DNA of 64,000 nt, taken from assembly GCF_041051975.1 (NCBI RefSeq), contig NZ_CP163435.1, forward strand, positions 2,542,001 to 2,606,000, given 5' to 3'. A program made the position numbers and the translations under genes. Below are positions 27,354 to 40,485 of the stretch, piece by piece (within the stretch, counting starts at the first letter, position 1; each line of letters starts with the position of its first letter). This stretch comes from Streptomyces sp. R21 (GTDB taxonomy: Bacteria; Actinomycetota; Actinomycetes; Streptomycetales; Streptomycetaceae). The notes under the pieces are model-generated. The model was not told the origin of the DNA. It saw nothing but the letters and a program-made list of their open reading frames with translations, and searched no databases.

Positions 27354-27905
27354 TCAGCCCGAGGACAGCCGGAACGACATCCGCCCGAAGCCGACCATGT
27401 CGCCGTCCCGCACGACGGCCGCACCGATCACGCGCCGCCCGTTGACGGTCGTGCCGTTGGTGGAGCCGAGGTCGCGCAGCACCCACAGGCCGCCGTGCCG
27501 GCTCAGTTCGGCGTGCACCCGGGACACCGTCTCGTGGCTCAGTCGCAGCCCGCTCGCGGGATCGCGGCCGATGCGCAGCGGGTAGGGGCTGCCCGGGTTG
27601 GGCAGGAGCAGCTTCGGCAGCCGCTCGGCCTGCCAGGCCCTGCGCAGCCGCACGGTGAAGCCGGAGACCGCCTCGACGGTGCCGAACACCAGCTTCGACC
27701 AGCGGTTCTCGGTGGGCAGGTCGGCGGTGAGGGCGGCGAGTTCGTCGGACCTGCGGGCGGTGAGGGCGAGTTCCATGCGGCGGATGAAGGTGTCGTGCGA
27801 GAGACGGCCGAGGGCGACGCCGTCGCGGAGCGCCTTCAGCGCCCGGTCGCGCTCCGCGTCGGACAACCGCGCGGGGTAGGTGTGGAACTCGAAGGACGAC
27901 GTCAC
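27354..27905 (-). CDS. DUF1707 and FHA domain protein
   Basis: A 183-residue protein. Residues 13-65 are a DUF1707 module (LSDAERDRALKALRDG, GRLSHDTFIRRM, ALTARRSDELAAL). Residues about 105-180 are a forkhead-associated domain with the phosphothreonine-binding signature GRDPASGLRLSHETVSRVH and DLGSTNGTTVNG. FHA domains read Ser/Thr-kinase phosphorylation, so this is a signalling adaptor; no kinase gene is in the window. Start GTG 27903-27905. It is divergent from treZ across 240 bp. Both domains look complete. Confidence 0.9.
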   Translation of the reverse strand: MTSSFEFHTYPARLSDAERDRALKALRDGVALGRLSHDTFIRRMELALTARRSDELAALTADLPTENRWSKLVFGTVEAVSGFTVRLRRAWQAERLPKLLLPNPGSPYPLRIGRDPASGLRLSHETVSRVHAELSRHGGLWVLRDLGSTNGTTVNGRRVIGAAVVRDGDMVGFGRMSFRLSSG

Positions 27906-28145
27906 GCTGGTGATTGTCGGTCAGCCCGGGCGGGGTGTCCAGAAAACGGGGAAACGACCACTGCGGCCGACAGGGTCGTTCCGTGCGGCAGAAGGGCGGC
28001 AAAAGGGTGGATCCGAAAGCGAATTGATCTCGTGTGACGCACCATGGACGGACCGCGTCGCAGTGAGCGAGGACTGCGTCGCGGTGGGCGACAGGTGAGT
28101 GACAGCGGACAAGCGAACAGGTGAGCAGACAAGGGGGAACCCTCT

Positions 28146-29903
28146 GTGCGGTTCGAGGTGTGGGCACCGCAGGCCGACCGGATGACGCTCCACTGCGAGG
28201 GCGCCGTGAGCGCCCTGGAGCGCGATCCGCAGCGCGCCGGGTGGTGGACGGGCGAGGCGGACGCGCGGGACGGCACGCGGTACGGGTTCGCGGTGGACGA
28301 CGGCCCGGTGCTGCCCGATCCCCGCTCGCGCCGCCAGCCGGACGGCCCCGACGGGCTGAGCGCGGTGGTCGACCCCGAGCGCTACGCCTGGCGCGCCGAG
28401 TGGCCGGGGCGTCCGCTGCCGGGTGCGGTCCTGTACGAGCTGCACGTGGGGACGTACACCCCCGAGGGCACGCTCGACGCGGCCGCCGGGCGGCTCGGAC
28501 ACCTCGTGGAACTGGGCATCACCCACGTCGAGTTGATGCCGCTGTGCCCGTTCCCCGGACGGCACGGCTGGGGGTACGAGGGCGTCTCCCTCTGGGCGGT
28601 CCACGAGCCGTACGGCGGCCCCGAGGCGCTGAAGCGATTTGTCGACCGGGCACATGAACTCGGCCTCGGTGTCGTCCTGGACGTGGTGCACAACCACCTC
28701 GGCCCGTCCGGCAACTACCTGCCCGCGTTCGGGCCGTACTTCACGGACACCCACCACACGCCCTGGGGCTCCGCGGTGAACCTGGACGCGCCCGGCTCGG
28801 ACGAGGTGCGCGGGTATCTCGTCGGCAGCGCGCTGGCGTGGCTGCGGGACTACCGGCTCGACGGGCTGCGCCTGGACGCGGTGCACGCACTGAAGGACAC
28901 GCGCGCGTGCCACTTCCTGGAGGAGCTGTCGACAGCCGTGGACGGCCTCGCCGCCGAGCTGGACCGGCCGCTCTTCCTGGTCGCCGAGTCGGACCTGAAC
29001 GACCCGCGGCTCGTGACCCCCCGCAAGGAGGGCGGCCTCGGACTGCACGCCCAGTGGAACGACGACTTCCATCACTCCCTGCACACCGCGCTGACCGGTG
29101 AGGCGCAGGGCTACTACGCGGACTTCGGGCGGGCCCCGGTCGCGGCACTCGCGAAGACCCTGACGTCGGGCTTCTTCCACGACGGCACGTATTCGAGCTT
29201 CCGCGGCCGCCACCACGGCCGCCGCCTGGACCGTACGCGCATGTCGGCGCACCGGCTGCTGGGCTACTCGCAGACCCACGACCAGATCGGCAACCGCGCC
29301 CAGGGCGACCGGCTCTCGGCGTCCCTCTCCCCCGGGCTGCTGGCCTGTGCGGCGGCGCTGGTGCTCACCTCACCGTTCACGCCGATGCTGTTCATGGGCG
29401 AGGAGTGGGCCGCGGGCACGCCCTGGCAGTTCTTCACCGACCACACCGATCCGGAGCTGGCGGAGGCCGTACGGCGGGGCAGGCGGCGGGAGTTCGCGGC
29501 GCACGGCTGGGCCGAGGAGGACGTACCCGACCCGCAGGACCCGGCGACCCGGGACCGCTCCTGCCTCGACTGGTCGGAGCCGGCCTCCGGCGCGGAAAAC
29601 GGGCTCCACGCGCGCGTGCTGGACTGGTACCGCGACCTGATCGCGCTGCGCCACAGCCAGCGGGACCTCTCGGACCCCGATCTCGCGGCGGTCAAGGTCG
29701 CCCACGACGAGGGGGCACGCTGGATCGCGTTCCGCCGCGGGGACGTCCAGGTGGCCGTGAACCTCGGCAAGGACTCCGCGGCGATCCCGCTGGGCATCCG
29801 CAACGCGCGCGTACTGGCCGCGTGGGAGCCGGTGGACCGGCCGGGCGCGGACGGGCTGCTGCATCTGCCGGGCGAGTCGTGCGTGGTGCTGGCGCAGGCC
29901 TAG
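28146..29903 (+). CDS. treZ: Malto-oligosyltrehalose trehalohydrolase TreZ
   Basis: A 585-residue GH13 enzyme that cleaves trehalose from the maltooligosyltrehalose made by TreY. It has an N-terminal CBM48-like domain (RFEVWAPQADRMTLH) and a barrel with VLDVVHNHLGPSGN, nucleophile Asp in LDGLRLDAVHAL and acid Glu in LFLVAESD. Also present are SQTHDQIGNRAQGDR and PMLFMGEEWAAGTPW, which are TreZ hallmarks. The start is GTG 28146 after AAGGGGGAA. It is monocistronic, ending at a strong hairpin. It is separated from treY by four genes that have no obvious role in sugar metabolism. Confidence 0.95.
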   Translation: MRFEVWAPQADRMTLHCEGAVSALERDPQRAGWWTGEADARDGTRYGFAVDDGPVLPDPRSRRQPDGPDGLSAVVDPERYAWRAEWPGRPLPGAVLYELHVGTYTPEGTLDAAAGRLGHLVELGITHVELMPLCPFPGRHGWGYEGVSLWAVHEPYGGPEALKRFVDRAHELGLGVVLDVVHNHLGPSGNYLPAFGPYFTDTHHTPWGSAVNLDAPGSDEVRGYLVGSALAWLRDYRLDGLRLDAVHALKDTRACHFLEELSTAVDGLAAELDRPLFLVAESDLNDPRLVTPRKEGGLGLHAQWNDDFHHSLHTALTGEAQGYYADFGRAPVAALAKTLTSGFFHDGTYSSFRGRHHGRRLDRTRMSAHRLLGYSQTHDQIGNRAQGDRLSASLSPGLLACAAALVLTSPFTPMLFMGEEWAAGTPWQFFTDHTDPELAEAVRRGRRREFAAHGWAEEDVPDPQDPATRDRSCLDWSEPASGAENGLHARVLDWYRDLIALRHSQRDLSDPDLAAVKVAHDEGARWIAFRRGDVQVAVNLGKDSAAIPLGIRNARVLAAWEPVDRPGADGLLHLPGESCVVLAQA

Positions 29904-29953
29904 GGGGTTTCTGACAGATCAGTGCGACGCCGCGAGGATCTGTCGGAAACCCC
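29904..29953. terminator. Bidirectional terminator between treZ and a kinase gene
   Basis: Arms 29904-29920 and 29937-29953 form a 17-bp stem with a single mismatch that becomes a G-U pair; the loop is 16 nt. It lies between two convergent stop codons. Confidence 0.85.
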
Positions 29954-29969
29954 GTGAGGGCCACGCGGG

Positions 29970-30899
29970 TCAGTCGTCGCCCGGGAGTTCTGTGACGCGT
30001 TCGAGGAGGATCGCCTCCCAGGCGCGGCGGAGCTGGATGCGCAGGAGCGGGACCGGGCCGGTCTCGCCGTCCCGCAGGTGCTCGGCGAGGCGGGTCACGG
30101 TGTCGCAGCGCGACAGCCACAGGCCGCGCAGACAGGGCCGGGCGCCGTAGCCGGCGAGCGTGGCGGCGCGTACGGCGGCGGGGGCGCCGACGGCGACGGC
30201 GAGCCCCGCGATGTCCTCGGCGGGATCGCCCAGGACCGCGCCGGTCCAGTCGAGGACGCCGCGCACCCGCCCGTCGGCGCTGACCATGAGGTGTTCGCCC
30301 CTGAGGTCGTGGTGCACGAGGACCGCGACGCCGGGCTGGGCGGCGAGCTGGACGGCGGCGGAGGCCTTGAGCTGGGCGAGCCGCGCGGGGTCGAACTCGT
30401 CGGCGGCGGCGAGCCGCTGGGCAGCGCTCGCGGCGGCGCTCCGCAGCGCCTCCAGGGAGCGCGGCGTGGCACGTGGCACGCCGAGCGCCTCCGCCTGACG
30501 TACGGGCACCTCGCGCAGGCCCGTGAGCAGCGCCGCCAGGTCGTTCTCGCCGATCGCCGAGACGCCCTGCTGTTCGCCGGTGGTGCCGGGCAGCCGGGTG
30601 TCCAGGGTGTAGCCGAGACCGCTCGTCCACTCGCCGTGCGCGACGCTCACGGGGACGGCGACCCCGATGTGCGGGCGGACCAGATCGCGCAGCCGCAGTT
30701 CACGGCGCAGGCGCGCGGAGGCGTCGCGGTCGGGGGCGAGCCGCAGCACATGGCGGGCGCCGACCCACCAGCTGGAGTGCTCACCGCCCTCGCCCACGGG
30801 CCGCACGTGCGGTCCCGCGCCCGCCGCCCCGCCGTTCGGCAGCAGGGACAGGACCAGCCGGCGGACGGTGTCCGCTGTCGGTGTCGGTGCCTGGGTCAT
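29970..30899 (-). CDS. Aminoglycoside phosphotransferase (APH)-fold kinase
   Basis: A 309-residue APH-like kinase. The catalytic loop is LVHHDLRGEHLM and the metal-binding motif is VLDWTGAVLGDPAEDIAG, a textbook APH C-lobe. The N-lobe contains WWVGARHVLRLAP. The protein starts at MTQAPTPTAD. It follows the M24 peptidase gene by 63 nt on the same strand and may share its transcript. It is not closely similar to the other APH-fold gene in this window (10389). Substrate unknown. Confidence 0.87.
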   Translation of the reverse strand: MTQAPTPTADTVRRLVLSLLPNGGAAGAGPHVRPVGEGGEHSSWWVGARHVLRLAPDRDASARLRRELRLRDLVRPHIGVAVPVSVAHGEWTSGLGYTLDTRLPGTTGEQQGVSAIGENDLAALLTGLREVPVRQAEALGVPRATPRSLEALRSAAASAAQRLAAADEFDPARLAQLKASAAVQLAAQPGVAVLVHHDLRGEHLMVSADGRVRGVLDWTGAVLGDPAEDIAGLAVAVGAPAAVRAATLAGYGARPCLRGLWLSRCDTVTRLAEHLRDGETGPVPLLRIQLRRAWEAILLERVTELPGDD

Positions 30900-30962
30900 G
30901 GTCGCGCCGGTCTCGTCCGGGGGCGTGGGCGGGGCTCTCGCCGGGTGGTCGGTGGGTACACG

Positions 30963-32084
30963 TCAGTCGACGATCACCAGCTCGCGGGAGGTGGTGTTGA
31001 GGCGGCGCCCGCCGTCCGCGGTCACCGTCACGATGTCCTCGATGCGCACCCCGAAGCGGCCCGGCAGGTAGACGCCGGGCTCCACGGAGAAGCACATCCC
31101 GGGCACCAGGGGCTTCTCCTCGCCCTCGATCATGTACGGCGGTTCGTGCGTGGTGACGCCGATGCCGTGCCCGGTGCGGTGGATGAAGTACTCGCCGTAT
31201 CCGGCGTCGGTGATGACCGCGCGGGCCGCCCGGTCGACCTCCTGGCAGGCGATGCCCGGCCGGACCGCCGCGACGCCCGCCTCCTGGGCCGCGCGCACGA
31301 GGTCGTGCACCTTGCGCTCCTCCGCGTCCGGCTCGCCGACGTGGACCGTGCGGGAGGTGTCGGAGCCGTAGCCGTGCTTCAGGCCGCCGAAGTCGAGGAC
31401 GACCATGTCGCCGCGCTCGATGACGCGGTCACCGGCCTCGTGGTGCGGGTTGGCGCCGTTCGGGCCCGAGGCGACGATCGTGAAGTCGACCTGGGAGTGC
31501 CCGAACTGCCGCAGCAGATCGGCCAGGTCACCGGCCACCTCGGCCTCCCTGCGGCCTGCGAAGGGAACCTTCCGGATCTCCTCGAACGTTGCGTCCGCGG
31601 CCGCTCCCGCGGCCGCCAGGCGGTCCAGTTCCGTCTGGTCCTTGACGGCCCGCAGCATCGGCAGGGCGTCTGTGAGGGCGATGTAGTCGGTGTCCGGGCG
31701 CCGCTTCCTGAGGCCGAGCAGATGCATGGCCCAGGCGTTGTCGCTGACGCCGAAGCGGCCACTGCCCCGCATCAGGGAGACGGCCGCCTCATAGGGGTCC
31801 TTGCCGTCGGTCCAGTCGCGGAGCGTCAGCGCGGGCGCGCCGGCCGACGCGGCCGCGTCCGGCGCCTCCAGGGTGGGCACGACCAGGACGGGGTCCTGTC
31901 CGGTCCGCAGCACCAGCAGGGTGAGCCGCTCGGTCTCCACGGGCCGGTAGCCCGTCAGCCAGACCAGATCCGGCCCGGGCGCGATCAGCACGCCGTCGAG
32001 CCCGGCGTCCGCGGCGGCGTCCGCCGCGCGCCGCATACGGGCCTCGTAGTCACCGGCCGTGAAGGGCGCTGGCGTGCTGGTCAT
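30963..32084 (-). CDS. M24 family metallopeptidase (Xaa-Pro aminopeptidase-like)
   Basis: A 373-residue cytosolic pita-bread metallopeptidase. An N-terminal creatinase-like domain spans about 1-140. The five metal ligands of the catalytic domain are visible: Asp in VLDFGG, Asp in YGSDTSRT, His in HRTGHGIG, Glu in SVEPGVY and Glu in RIEDIV. This set fits removal of an N-terminal residue before proline. Likely the first gene of a two-gene transcript with the kinase downstream. Confidence 0.92.
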   Translation of the reverse strand: MTSTPAPFTAGDYEARMRRAADAAADAGLDGVLIAPGPDLVWLTGYRPVETERLTLLVLRTGQDPVLVVPTLEAPDAAASAGAPALTLRDWTDGKDPYEAAVSLMRGSGRFGVSDNAWAMHLLGLRKRRPDTDYIALTDALPMLRAVKDQTELDRLAAAGAAADATFEEIRKVPFAGRREAEVAGDLADLLRQFGHSQVDFTIVASGPNGANPHHEAGDRVIERGDMVVLDFGGLKHGYGSDTSRTVHVGEPDAEERKVHDLVRAAQEAGVAAVRPGIACQEVDRAARAVITDAGYGEYFIHRTGHGIGVTTHEPPYMIEGEEKPLVPGMCFSVEPGVYLPGRFGVRIEDIVTVTADGGRRLNTTSRELVIVD

Positions 32085-32179
32085 CCATACCTCCGTCTGT
32101 CCGGAGTTCCCCGGTTCCGCCTACGGGCAGCATCCTGCCCCTCGACGGAAGTGTGCGCGAGCCGGTTACCGCCGTTGCG

Positions 32180-32815
32180 TCAGCTCTCCAGGGCGAGCCG
32201 GGCGCCCAGCAGCAGCAGGACACCGCCGGAGACCTGTTCGAGGCGCCGGCGCACACCGGTCCGGGACAGCACGGTCTTCATCCGGCCGACGAACCACACA
32301 TACAGGCCGTAGTAGCCGATCTCGTAGACCGCCCAGAGCGCGGCGAGTCCGACCATGGTGGGCAGCTGCGGTGCGCCCTCGGGCACGAACTGCGGGAGGA
32401 AGGACATCGCGAAGATCGCCGCCTTGGGGTTGGCGAGGTTGAGCAGCAGTCCGCCCCGGTAGGAGGCAAGGCCGCTCTTCCCGGTGCTCTCCCAACCGCT
32501 GCCGTCCACGGCCTCCCCCTTTGACCTGCGCGCCTGCCGCAGCGTCTGGACGCCGAAGCCGATGAGCACGACCGCGCCGACGATCCGCATGACGTCGTAC
32601 GCCATCTCGGAGGCCGCGAGCAGAGCGGTGAGGCCGAATGCGGCGACGACCCCCCAGATGAAGACGCCCGTCTCGTTGCCGAGCACCGTCAGAAAGCCGG
32701 AGCGCCGACTCTGCAGCGACTGCTTGATGATCAGCACGGTGCTCGGTCCGGGCGAGGCGGCGATCAGGGTGCAGGCGCCTAGGAAGGCGAGAAGGGTGCT
32801 CAGCATGGCGCCCAT
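32180..32815 (-). CDS. LysE family amino-acid exporter
   Basis: A 211-residue inner-membrane protein of the LysE/RhtB family with about six helices. The signature ASPGPSTVLIIKQSLQSRRSGF follows the first helix, and GGLLLNLANPKAAIFAMSFLPQFV is the second family motif. The start is ATG 32815, or ATG 32806 three codons in. It is divergent from a phosphodiesterase gene across about 160 bp rich in CTAATG/CATTAG elements, which may be its operator. Confidence 0.92.
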   Translation of the reverse strand: MGAMLSTLLAFLGACTLIAASPGPSTVLIIKQSLQSRRSGFLTVLGNETGVFIWGVVAAFGLTALLAASEMAYDVMRIVGAVVLIGFGVQTLRQARRSKGEAVDGSGWESTGKSGLASYRGGLLLNLANPKAAIFAMSFLPQFVPEGAPQLPTMVGLAALWAVYEIGYYGLYVWFVGRMKTVLSRTGVRRRLEQVSGGVLLLLGARLALES

Positions 32816-32863
32816 CGTGGCGCGTGGCGTCGTAGGGGGCCAGCTCTTTATCCGTTCACCCCT

Positions 32864-32926
32864 CTAATGCCTGAGGGTTGATGAAGCATTAGATCTAATG
32901 GTTTGATCCGTGTGTCCCATTAATGG
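32864..32926. promoter_or_regulatory. Cluster of CTAATG/CATTAG elements between lysE-type and cpdA-type genes
   Basis: The set comprises CTAATGC (32864-32870), a 14-bp perfect palindrome CATTAGATCTAATG (32887-32900) and CCATTAATGG (32917-32926). They are AT-rich in a GC-rich background and lie between two divergent start codons. They look like repeated binding sites for one regulator, not encoded here. Confidence 0.55.
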
Positions 32927-32976
32927 CGGACGGCAAGTGGACACCAAAAGCGGACACCAAGAGGAGGCCGACGACG

Positions 32977-33729
32977 ATGCTCGTACTGGCGCACATCAGC
33001 GATCTGCATCTGGACGGGACCGAGCGGGCGACACGGCGGGCCGAGCAGGTGCGGGACCGGCTGTGGGGGTTGTCCGGGCGCGTGGACGCGTTGCTGGTGA
33101 CCGGGGACATCGCGGACCACGGCACGGAGGCCGAGTACGAGGAGGCCGCGCGGATCCTCGGGCTGCGGGACACCGGCACCCCGTTCCCCGTACTCACCTG
33201 CCCGGGCAACCACGACAGCCGCGCCCCCTACCGGAAGGCACTGCTCGGCGAGCCCGCGGCCGAGGGGCCGGTCAACAGCGTGCACGTCTTCGACGACGCC
33301 GCCGTCCTGATGTGCGATTCCAGCATTCCGGGCCGCGACGAGGGCGAGTTCGACGAGGAGACGTACGCCTGGATGGAGTCGACGCTCGACGAACTCGACG
33401 GCTCCCTTCCCGCGCTGCTCGCCTTCCACCACCCACCGGTGGCGCTGCACCATCCGCTTCCGGACGCCTATCAGCTGCGTGAACCGCACGCCCTGGCGGG
33501 GCTGTTGGAGCGCAGGCCCGAGGTCGTCGGGCTCATCACGGGGCATGCGCACACACCCGCGGCCACCACGTTCGCCGGGCGACCGCTCGTCGTCGGCCCG
33601 GGCGTGACCTGGACGCTGCGGCTGCCCTGGGAGGGCGAGGCGGTCGCGGACCGGGAAGCGCCTCCCGGGCTCGCGTTCCATGTCCTGGACGACGAGGGGC
33701 GGTTGACGAGCCACTTCAGGGTGGTCTGA
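32977..33729 (+). CDS. Metallophosphoesterase (CpdA-like phosphodiesterase)
   Basis: A 250-residue calcineurin-like phosphoesterase. All five metal-site blocks are present: HISDLHLD, TGDIADHG, PGNHDS, AFHHPP and TGHAHT. The arrangement matches the CpdA/class III 3',5'-cyclic nucleotide phosphodiesterase group, though cAMP as substrate is an inference. The start ATG 32977 has GAGGAGG 9 nt upstream; an ATG at 32923 lies inside the palindromic region and lacks a ribosome site. Convergent with the PDZ gene. Confidence 0.88.
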   Translation: MLVLAHISDLHLDGTERATRRAEQVRDRLWGLSGRVDALLVTGDIADHGTEAEYEEAARILGLRDTGTPFPVLTCPGNHDSRAPYRKALLGEPAAEGPVNSVHVFDDAAVLMCDSSIPGRDEGEFDEETYAWMESTLDELDGSLPALLAFHHPPVALHHPLPDAYQLREPHALAGLLERRPEVVGLITGHAHTPAATTFAGRPLVVGPGVTWTLRLPWEGEAVADREAPPGLAFHVLDDEGRLTSHFRVV

Positions 33730-33757
33730 CATCCCCCCCCACCCCGATGAGGTGACG

Positions 33758-34357
33758 CTACGTCAGAATTCCTGGCACGGCGGACAGTTGCTGTCGGTTG
33801 CCGTTGGCGTGGCGGATGCTCAGCGTGACGGAGGTCCCGGGGTGTGCGCCTGCCACCGCCCGTGCGAGCTCGGCGGCCGTGGTCACCCGGGTCCCGCCGA
33901 GGGCGAGCACGACGTCGCCCCGGACGAGACCGGCGGTGTAGCCGGGGCCCGGGACGTGGACGCCGACCAGAAGTGCACCCTTGCCGCTCGGGGCGTCGAC
34001 GACCTCGACGCCGAGCGTGACGTCTGTGACCGACGCCATTGGGCTCGAACTCCCGCTGACGGGAGCCGACTTGGTGGCGGAGGAAGGCCCCGGCGCATGT
34101 CCCGGCGGTACGGACCGGCCCGCCTGCTGTTGCAGATCGGCGAGCTTGCTCATCCCGATCACCGCGGCCCCCACCGTGCCGAGCCCGACACCCGACAGGA
34201 CCAGGACCACGCCGACGAACAGGCCGAACAACAGGGTCGTGAGCCGCCTGCCGCGTCGCCGCGCGGCGTGCGGACGCCGGGGCGTGGCACCCGGTTTACG
34301 GCCGTCGCCCGGTTCCCGGCCCGGCATGGGCTTGGGACGCAACGCAGTCTGTTCCAT
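33758..34357 (-). CDS. Membrane-anchored PDZ domain protein
   Basis: A 199-residue protein. A very basic cytosolic N-terminus ([13 protein letters not shown], ending about residue 38) is followed by one transmembrane helix (about 40-68). A Ser/Pro linker and a PDZ domain at about 105-190 follow (GVHVPGPGYTAGLVRGDVVLALGG). There is no protease domain, so it is an HtrA-like PDZ module alone, outside the membrane. The start ATG 34357 has GGAGG 6 nt upstream. It may recruit or regulate another exported protein; none can be named. Confidence 0.85.
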   Translation of the reverse strand: MEQTALRPKPMPGREPGDGRKPGATPRRPHAARRRGRRLTTLLFGLFVGVVLVLSGVGLGTVGAAVIGMSKLADLQQQAGRSVPPGHAPGPSSATKSAPVSGSSSPMASVTDVTLGVEVVDAPSGKGALLVGVHVPGPGYTAGLVRGDVVLALGGTRVTTAAELARAVAGAHPGTSVTLSIRHANGNRQQLSAVPGILT

Positions 34358-34541
34358 GGTTCGCCTCCGGATCGCCCCCGGCAGATGCTCTACCCGGCGC
34401 TCCGGTGCGCGACGATTCACGAACGAGTGAGACTGACACGCGCGTTCGAGGCGGTCCAGCGCGTGCGAGTGGTGCGCTGCCGCCGGGGCTCGCGCCCGCG
34501 CCCGATCCTCCGGGCGCGGGCGTGAGCCGGTGCGCGAGACC

Positions 34542-36440
34542 TCAGCCCGGGTGACCACCGCCATGGGTGTCGTGGCCGCCGTGGCCGCCGTGCCCCGCCC
34601 CGTGGTCGAACTTCAGGGCCTCCTTGGGCATGACGACGAAGGGCCGCATCATGCCCATGTCCTCGTGCTCCAGCAGATGGCAGTGGTACATGAACCGGCC
34701 GTACGCACCGTCGAACTTGCCCATGACGCGCAGCACCTGGCCGCCGGGCACCCGGAACACGTCCTTGTAGCCGCGTTCGTTGGGAGCCAGCGGCAGCTCC
34801 GTCTTCGGGTCGAAGGCGATCGGCCTGGTCGTGCCGCCGATCGCCGGGTCGAAGCCCGACACGTCGTAGGCGTCGCGGCCCAGCAGCTGGAAGTCGGCCA
34901 GGTGGATGTGCATCGGGTGCACGATCGGCGCCAGGTTGAGGAAGCTCCACTGCTCGTAGCTGCCCTCGGCGATGGTGAAGCCGAGCCCGTCGTTGAACGT
35001 GCGTGACGTACGCCGGTACGTCTTGGTGGTGCCGTCCTGGCCGGTCAGTCGGACGACGCCGTCGGTCGGGACCTGGACGTCGCCCGGGTCCTCGATCTCG
35101 GTCATCTCCCAGATCTCCGGGTGCCCGCCGGCGCCCTTGGTGGCGGGCGGCGTGAGCACGATGAGCCGGTGGCCGTGCTCGATGTCGTGCGTGAGCCGGC
35201 GGAAGGAACCCGACAGCACCTCGGGCAGTTCGAAGGTGTCCGGTTCGCCGCTCTCCTTGACCCGCAGCTCCAGCACGTCGGGGTAGCGCACGTCGCCCGC
35301 CGGGTCGGGCACGCCCGCCGGCTGGTTGCGCCCCTTGTTCACCAGCCGCAGCCGCCTGCCCGCGAGTCCGCGCAGGTCCACGAGCAGGTCGAACCGCTCG
35401 GCCGGGGCGACGGGCAGCGCGGGCAGCGCGTCGTCGAAGTCGACCGGCACCGGGCGCGGCAGCAGTCCGCCGTCGCTGCCGATCTGGTGCAGGACGCCCG
35501 GCACCGGGGTGCCGTCCTCGTCGATGAGGACGAGGTTGAAGATGCGGGCGTTGGACGCATTGACGAGCCGCAGGCGGTACCAGCCGTCGTCGACGTCGGC
35601 GTACGGCCAGATGCGGCCGTTGACCGTGGTGTACGGGCCGGTGAACGGGATGGAGACCGGCTTGCCCGTCTCCGGGTTCTTCTCCTGGACGATCACCGTC
35701 TTGTGCAGCAGCCGTCCGTTGAGCCGGCCGTCCTCGTCGGTGTCCAGGTTCCGGTCGGCGAGCAGCAGCGGTATCTCCCGTTCCCCGCAGGGGAGATGGA
35801 GGGCATCCTCCTCGTCGTCACGGACGAGGTAGGTGCCGTACAGGCCCGTGTGCACGTTCCACCGGGTGATGTTCATGGCGTGGTCGTGGTACCACCACTG
35901 GACCGCCTGGTGGTCGTTCGGGTACTCGGAGAGCTGGGCGTCGCCGTACCCGACGGCGTTGTCCGCCCAGCCGTCGTTGCCGCCGCCCGTCTGGGCGCCG
36001 TGCAGATGCGTCACGGACCAGGCGGGCAGGGCCGCGACGTCCTTGTTCGGTTCGACGCCCTGGCGGCCGGGTTCCGTGCTGGCGGGCGGCTCGCCCGGGG
36101 CGCGGACGGGCACCTCGACGGAGGTGACCGGGTACTCGCTGTCCTTGGGAATGCGGTTGGTCCAGGCGATGCGTACCCGCTGTCCGCGGCGCACCTCGAT
36201 GGTCGGGCCCGGCACATGGCCGCCGTATCCCCACATCAGGGTCGGCGGCAGTTGCGGGTGCAGCCGCACCCAGGTGGGGCGCAGCGCGATCTCGGTCTCC
36301 TGGAGCACGTCCGCGGAGTGTGGCCTGAGGACCGGCGGGACCGTCAACGGCGCCGCGTACGGCGTGAGTTCCCCCGGAGTGCGTAAGTCGCCGCGCTCCC
36401 CCGTGCCGCGGTCGCCGGTCCTTTCGATGATGTCGGTCAA
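34542..36440 (-). CDS. phsA: Phenoxazinone synthase-like multicopper oxidase, TTA codon
   Basis: A 632-residue three-domain multicopper oxidase very like Streptomyces phenoxazinone synthase, which couples o-aminophenols to the phenoxazinone chromophore. Copper ligands are intact: [22 protein letters not shown] and [14 protein letters not shown]. The tail is His/Gly-rich. The start is TTG at 36438-36440, giving MTDIIER, the known N-terminus of PhsA; GGGGG lies 9 nt upstream. Codon 19 (36384-36386) is TTA, so translation should need the bldA tRNA. No actinomycin or grixazone genes are nearby; the physiological substrate is open. No signal peptide. Confidence 0.9.
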   Translation of the reverse strand: MTDIIERTGDRGTGERGDLRTPGELTPYAAPLTVPPVLRPHSADVLQETEIALRPTWVRLHPQLPPTLMWGYGGHVPGPTIEVRRGQRVRIAWTNRIPKDSEYPVTSVEVPVRAPGEPPASTEPGRQGVEPNKDVAALPAWSVTHLHGAQTGGGNDGWADNAVGYGDAQLSEYPNDHQAVQWWYHDHAMNITRWNVHTGLYGTYLVRDDEEDALHLPCGEREIPLLLADRNLDTDEDGRLNGRLLHKTVIVQEKNPETGKPVSIPFTGPYTTVNGRIWPYADVDDGWYRLRLVNASNARIFNLVLIDEDGTPVPGVLHQIGSDGGLLPRPVPVDFDDALPALPVAPAERFDLLVDLRGLAGRRLRLVNKGRNQPAGVPDPAGDVRYPDVLELRVKESGEPDTFELPEVLSGSFRRLTHDIEHGHRLIVLTPPATKGAGGHPEIWEMTEIEDPGDVQVPTDGVVRLTGQDGTTKTYRRTSRTFNDGLGFTIAEGSYEQWSFLNLAPIVHPMHIHLADFQLLGRDAYDVSGFDPAIGGTTRPIAFDPKTELPLAPNERGYKDVFRVPGGQVLRVMGKFDGAYGRFMYHCHLLEHEDMGMMRPFVVMPKEALKFDHGAGHGGHGGHDTHGGGHPG

Positions 36441-36602
36441 GGTCGAACACCCCCGTGTTCTGTTGTTGGTTCCTCTCACCCCGGTAGACCGCAGACGACA
36501 CACCAAAGTTCCCTGAACGCCTCATTCCGGACGAGAAGGTTCGGAAACCGGATACGGAAGCGGGAAGTCCTGTTGTCGGTGGCGGCTGTTACGTTCTGCG
36601 GC

Positions 36603-40263
<3,661 letters not shown>

Positions 40264-40485
40264 CTACCCGGGGCCCTCCGGGGCCATCCGCCGACCGGGA
40301 CATGATCACACCATCGCGTGAATCACGGATGAACCCGCACGTTTCCCACGGCGTCTGTGGAGACGGTGCAGACGTCGGACCACGGCTGGTGCGGCAGGAC
40401 GTCCGATCCAAGTGGCGGTGCGCAGGATTCCGTCGTGCCCTCGCGCACCCTTGCCGCACTCCACCGGCCGGGTCACCGTGGTCGT

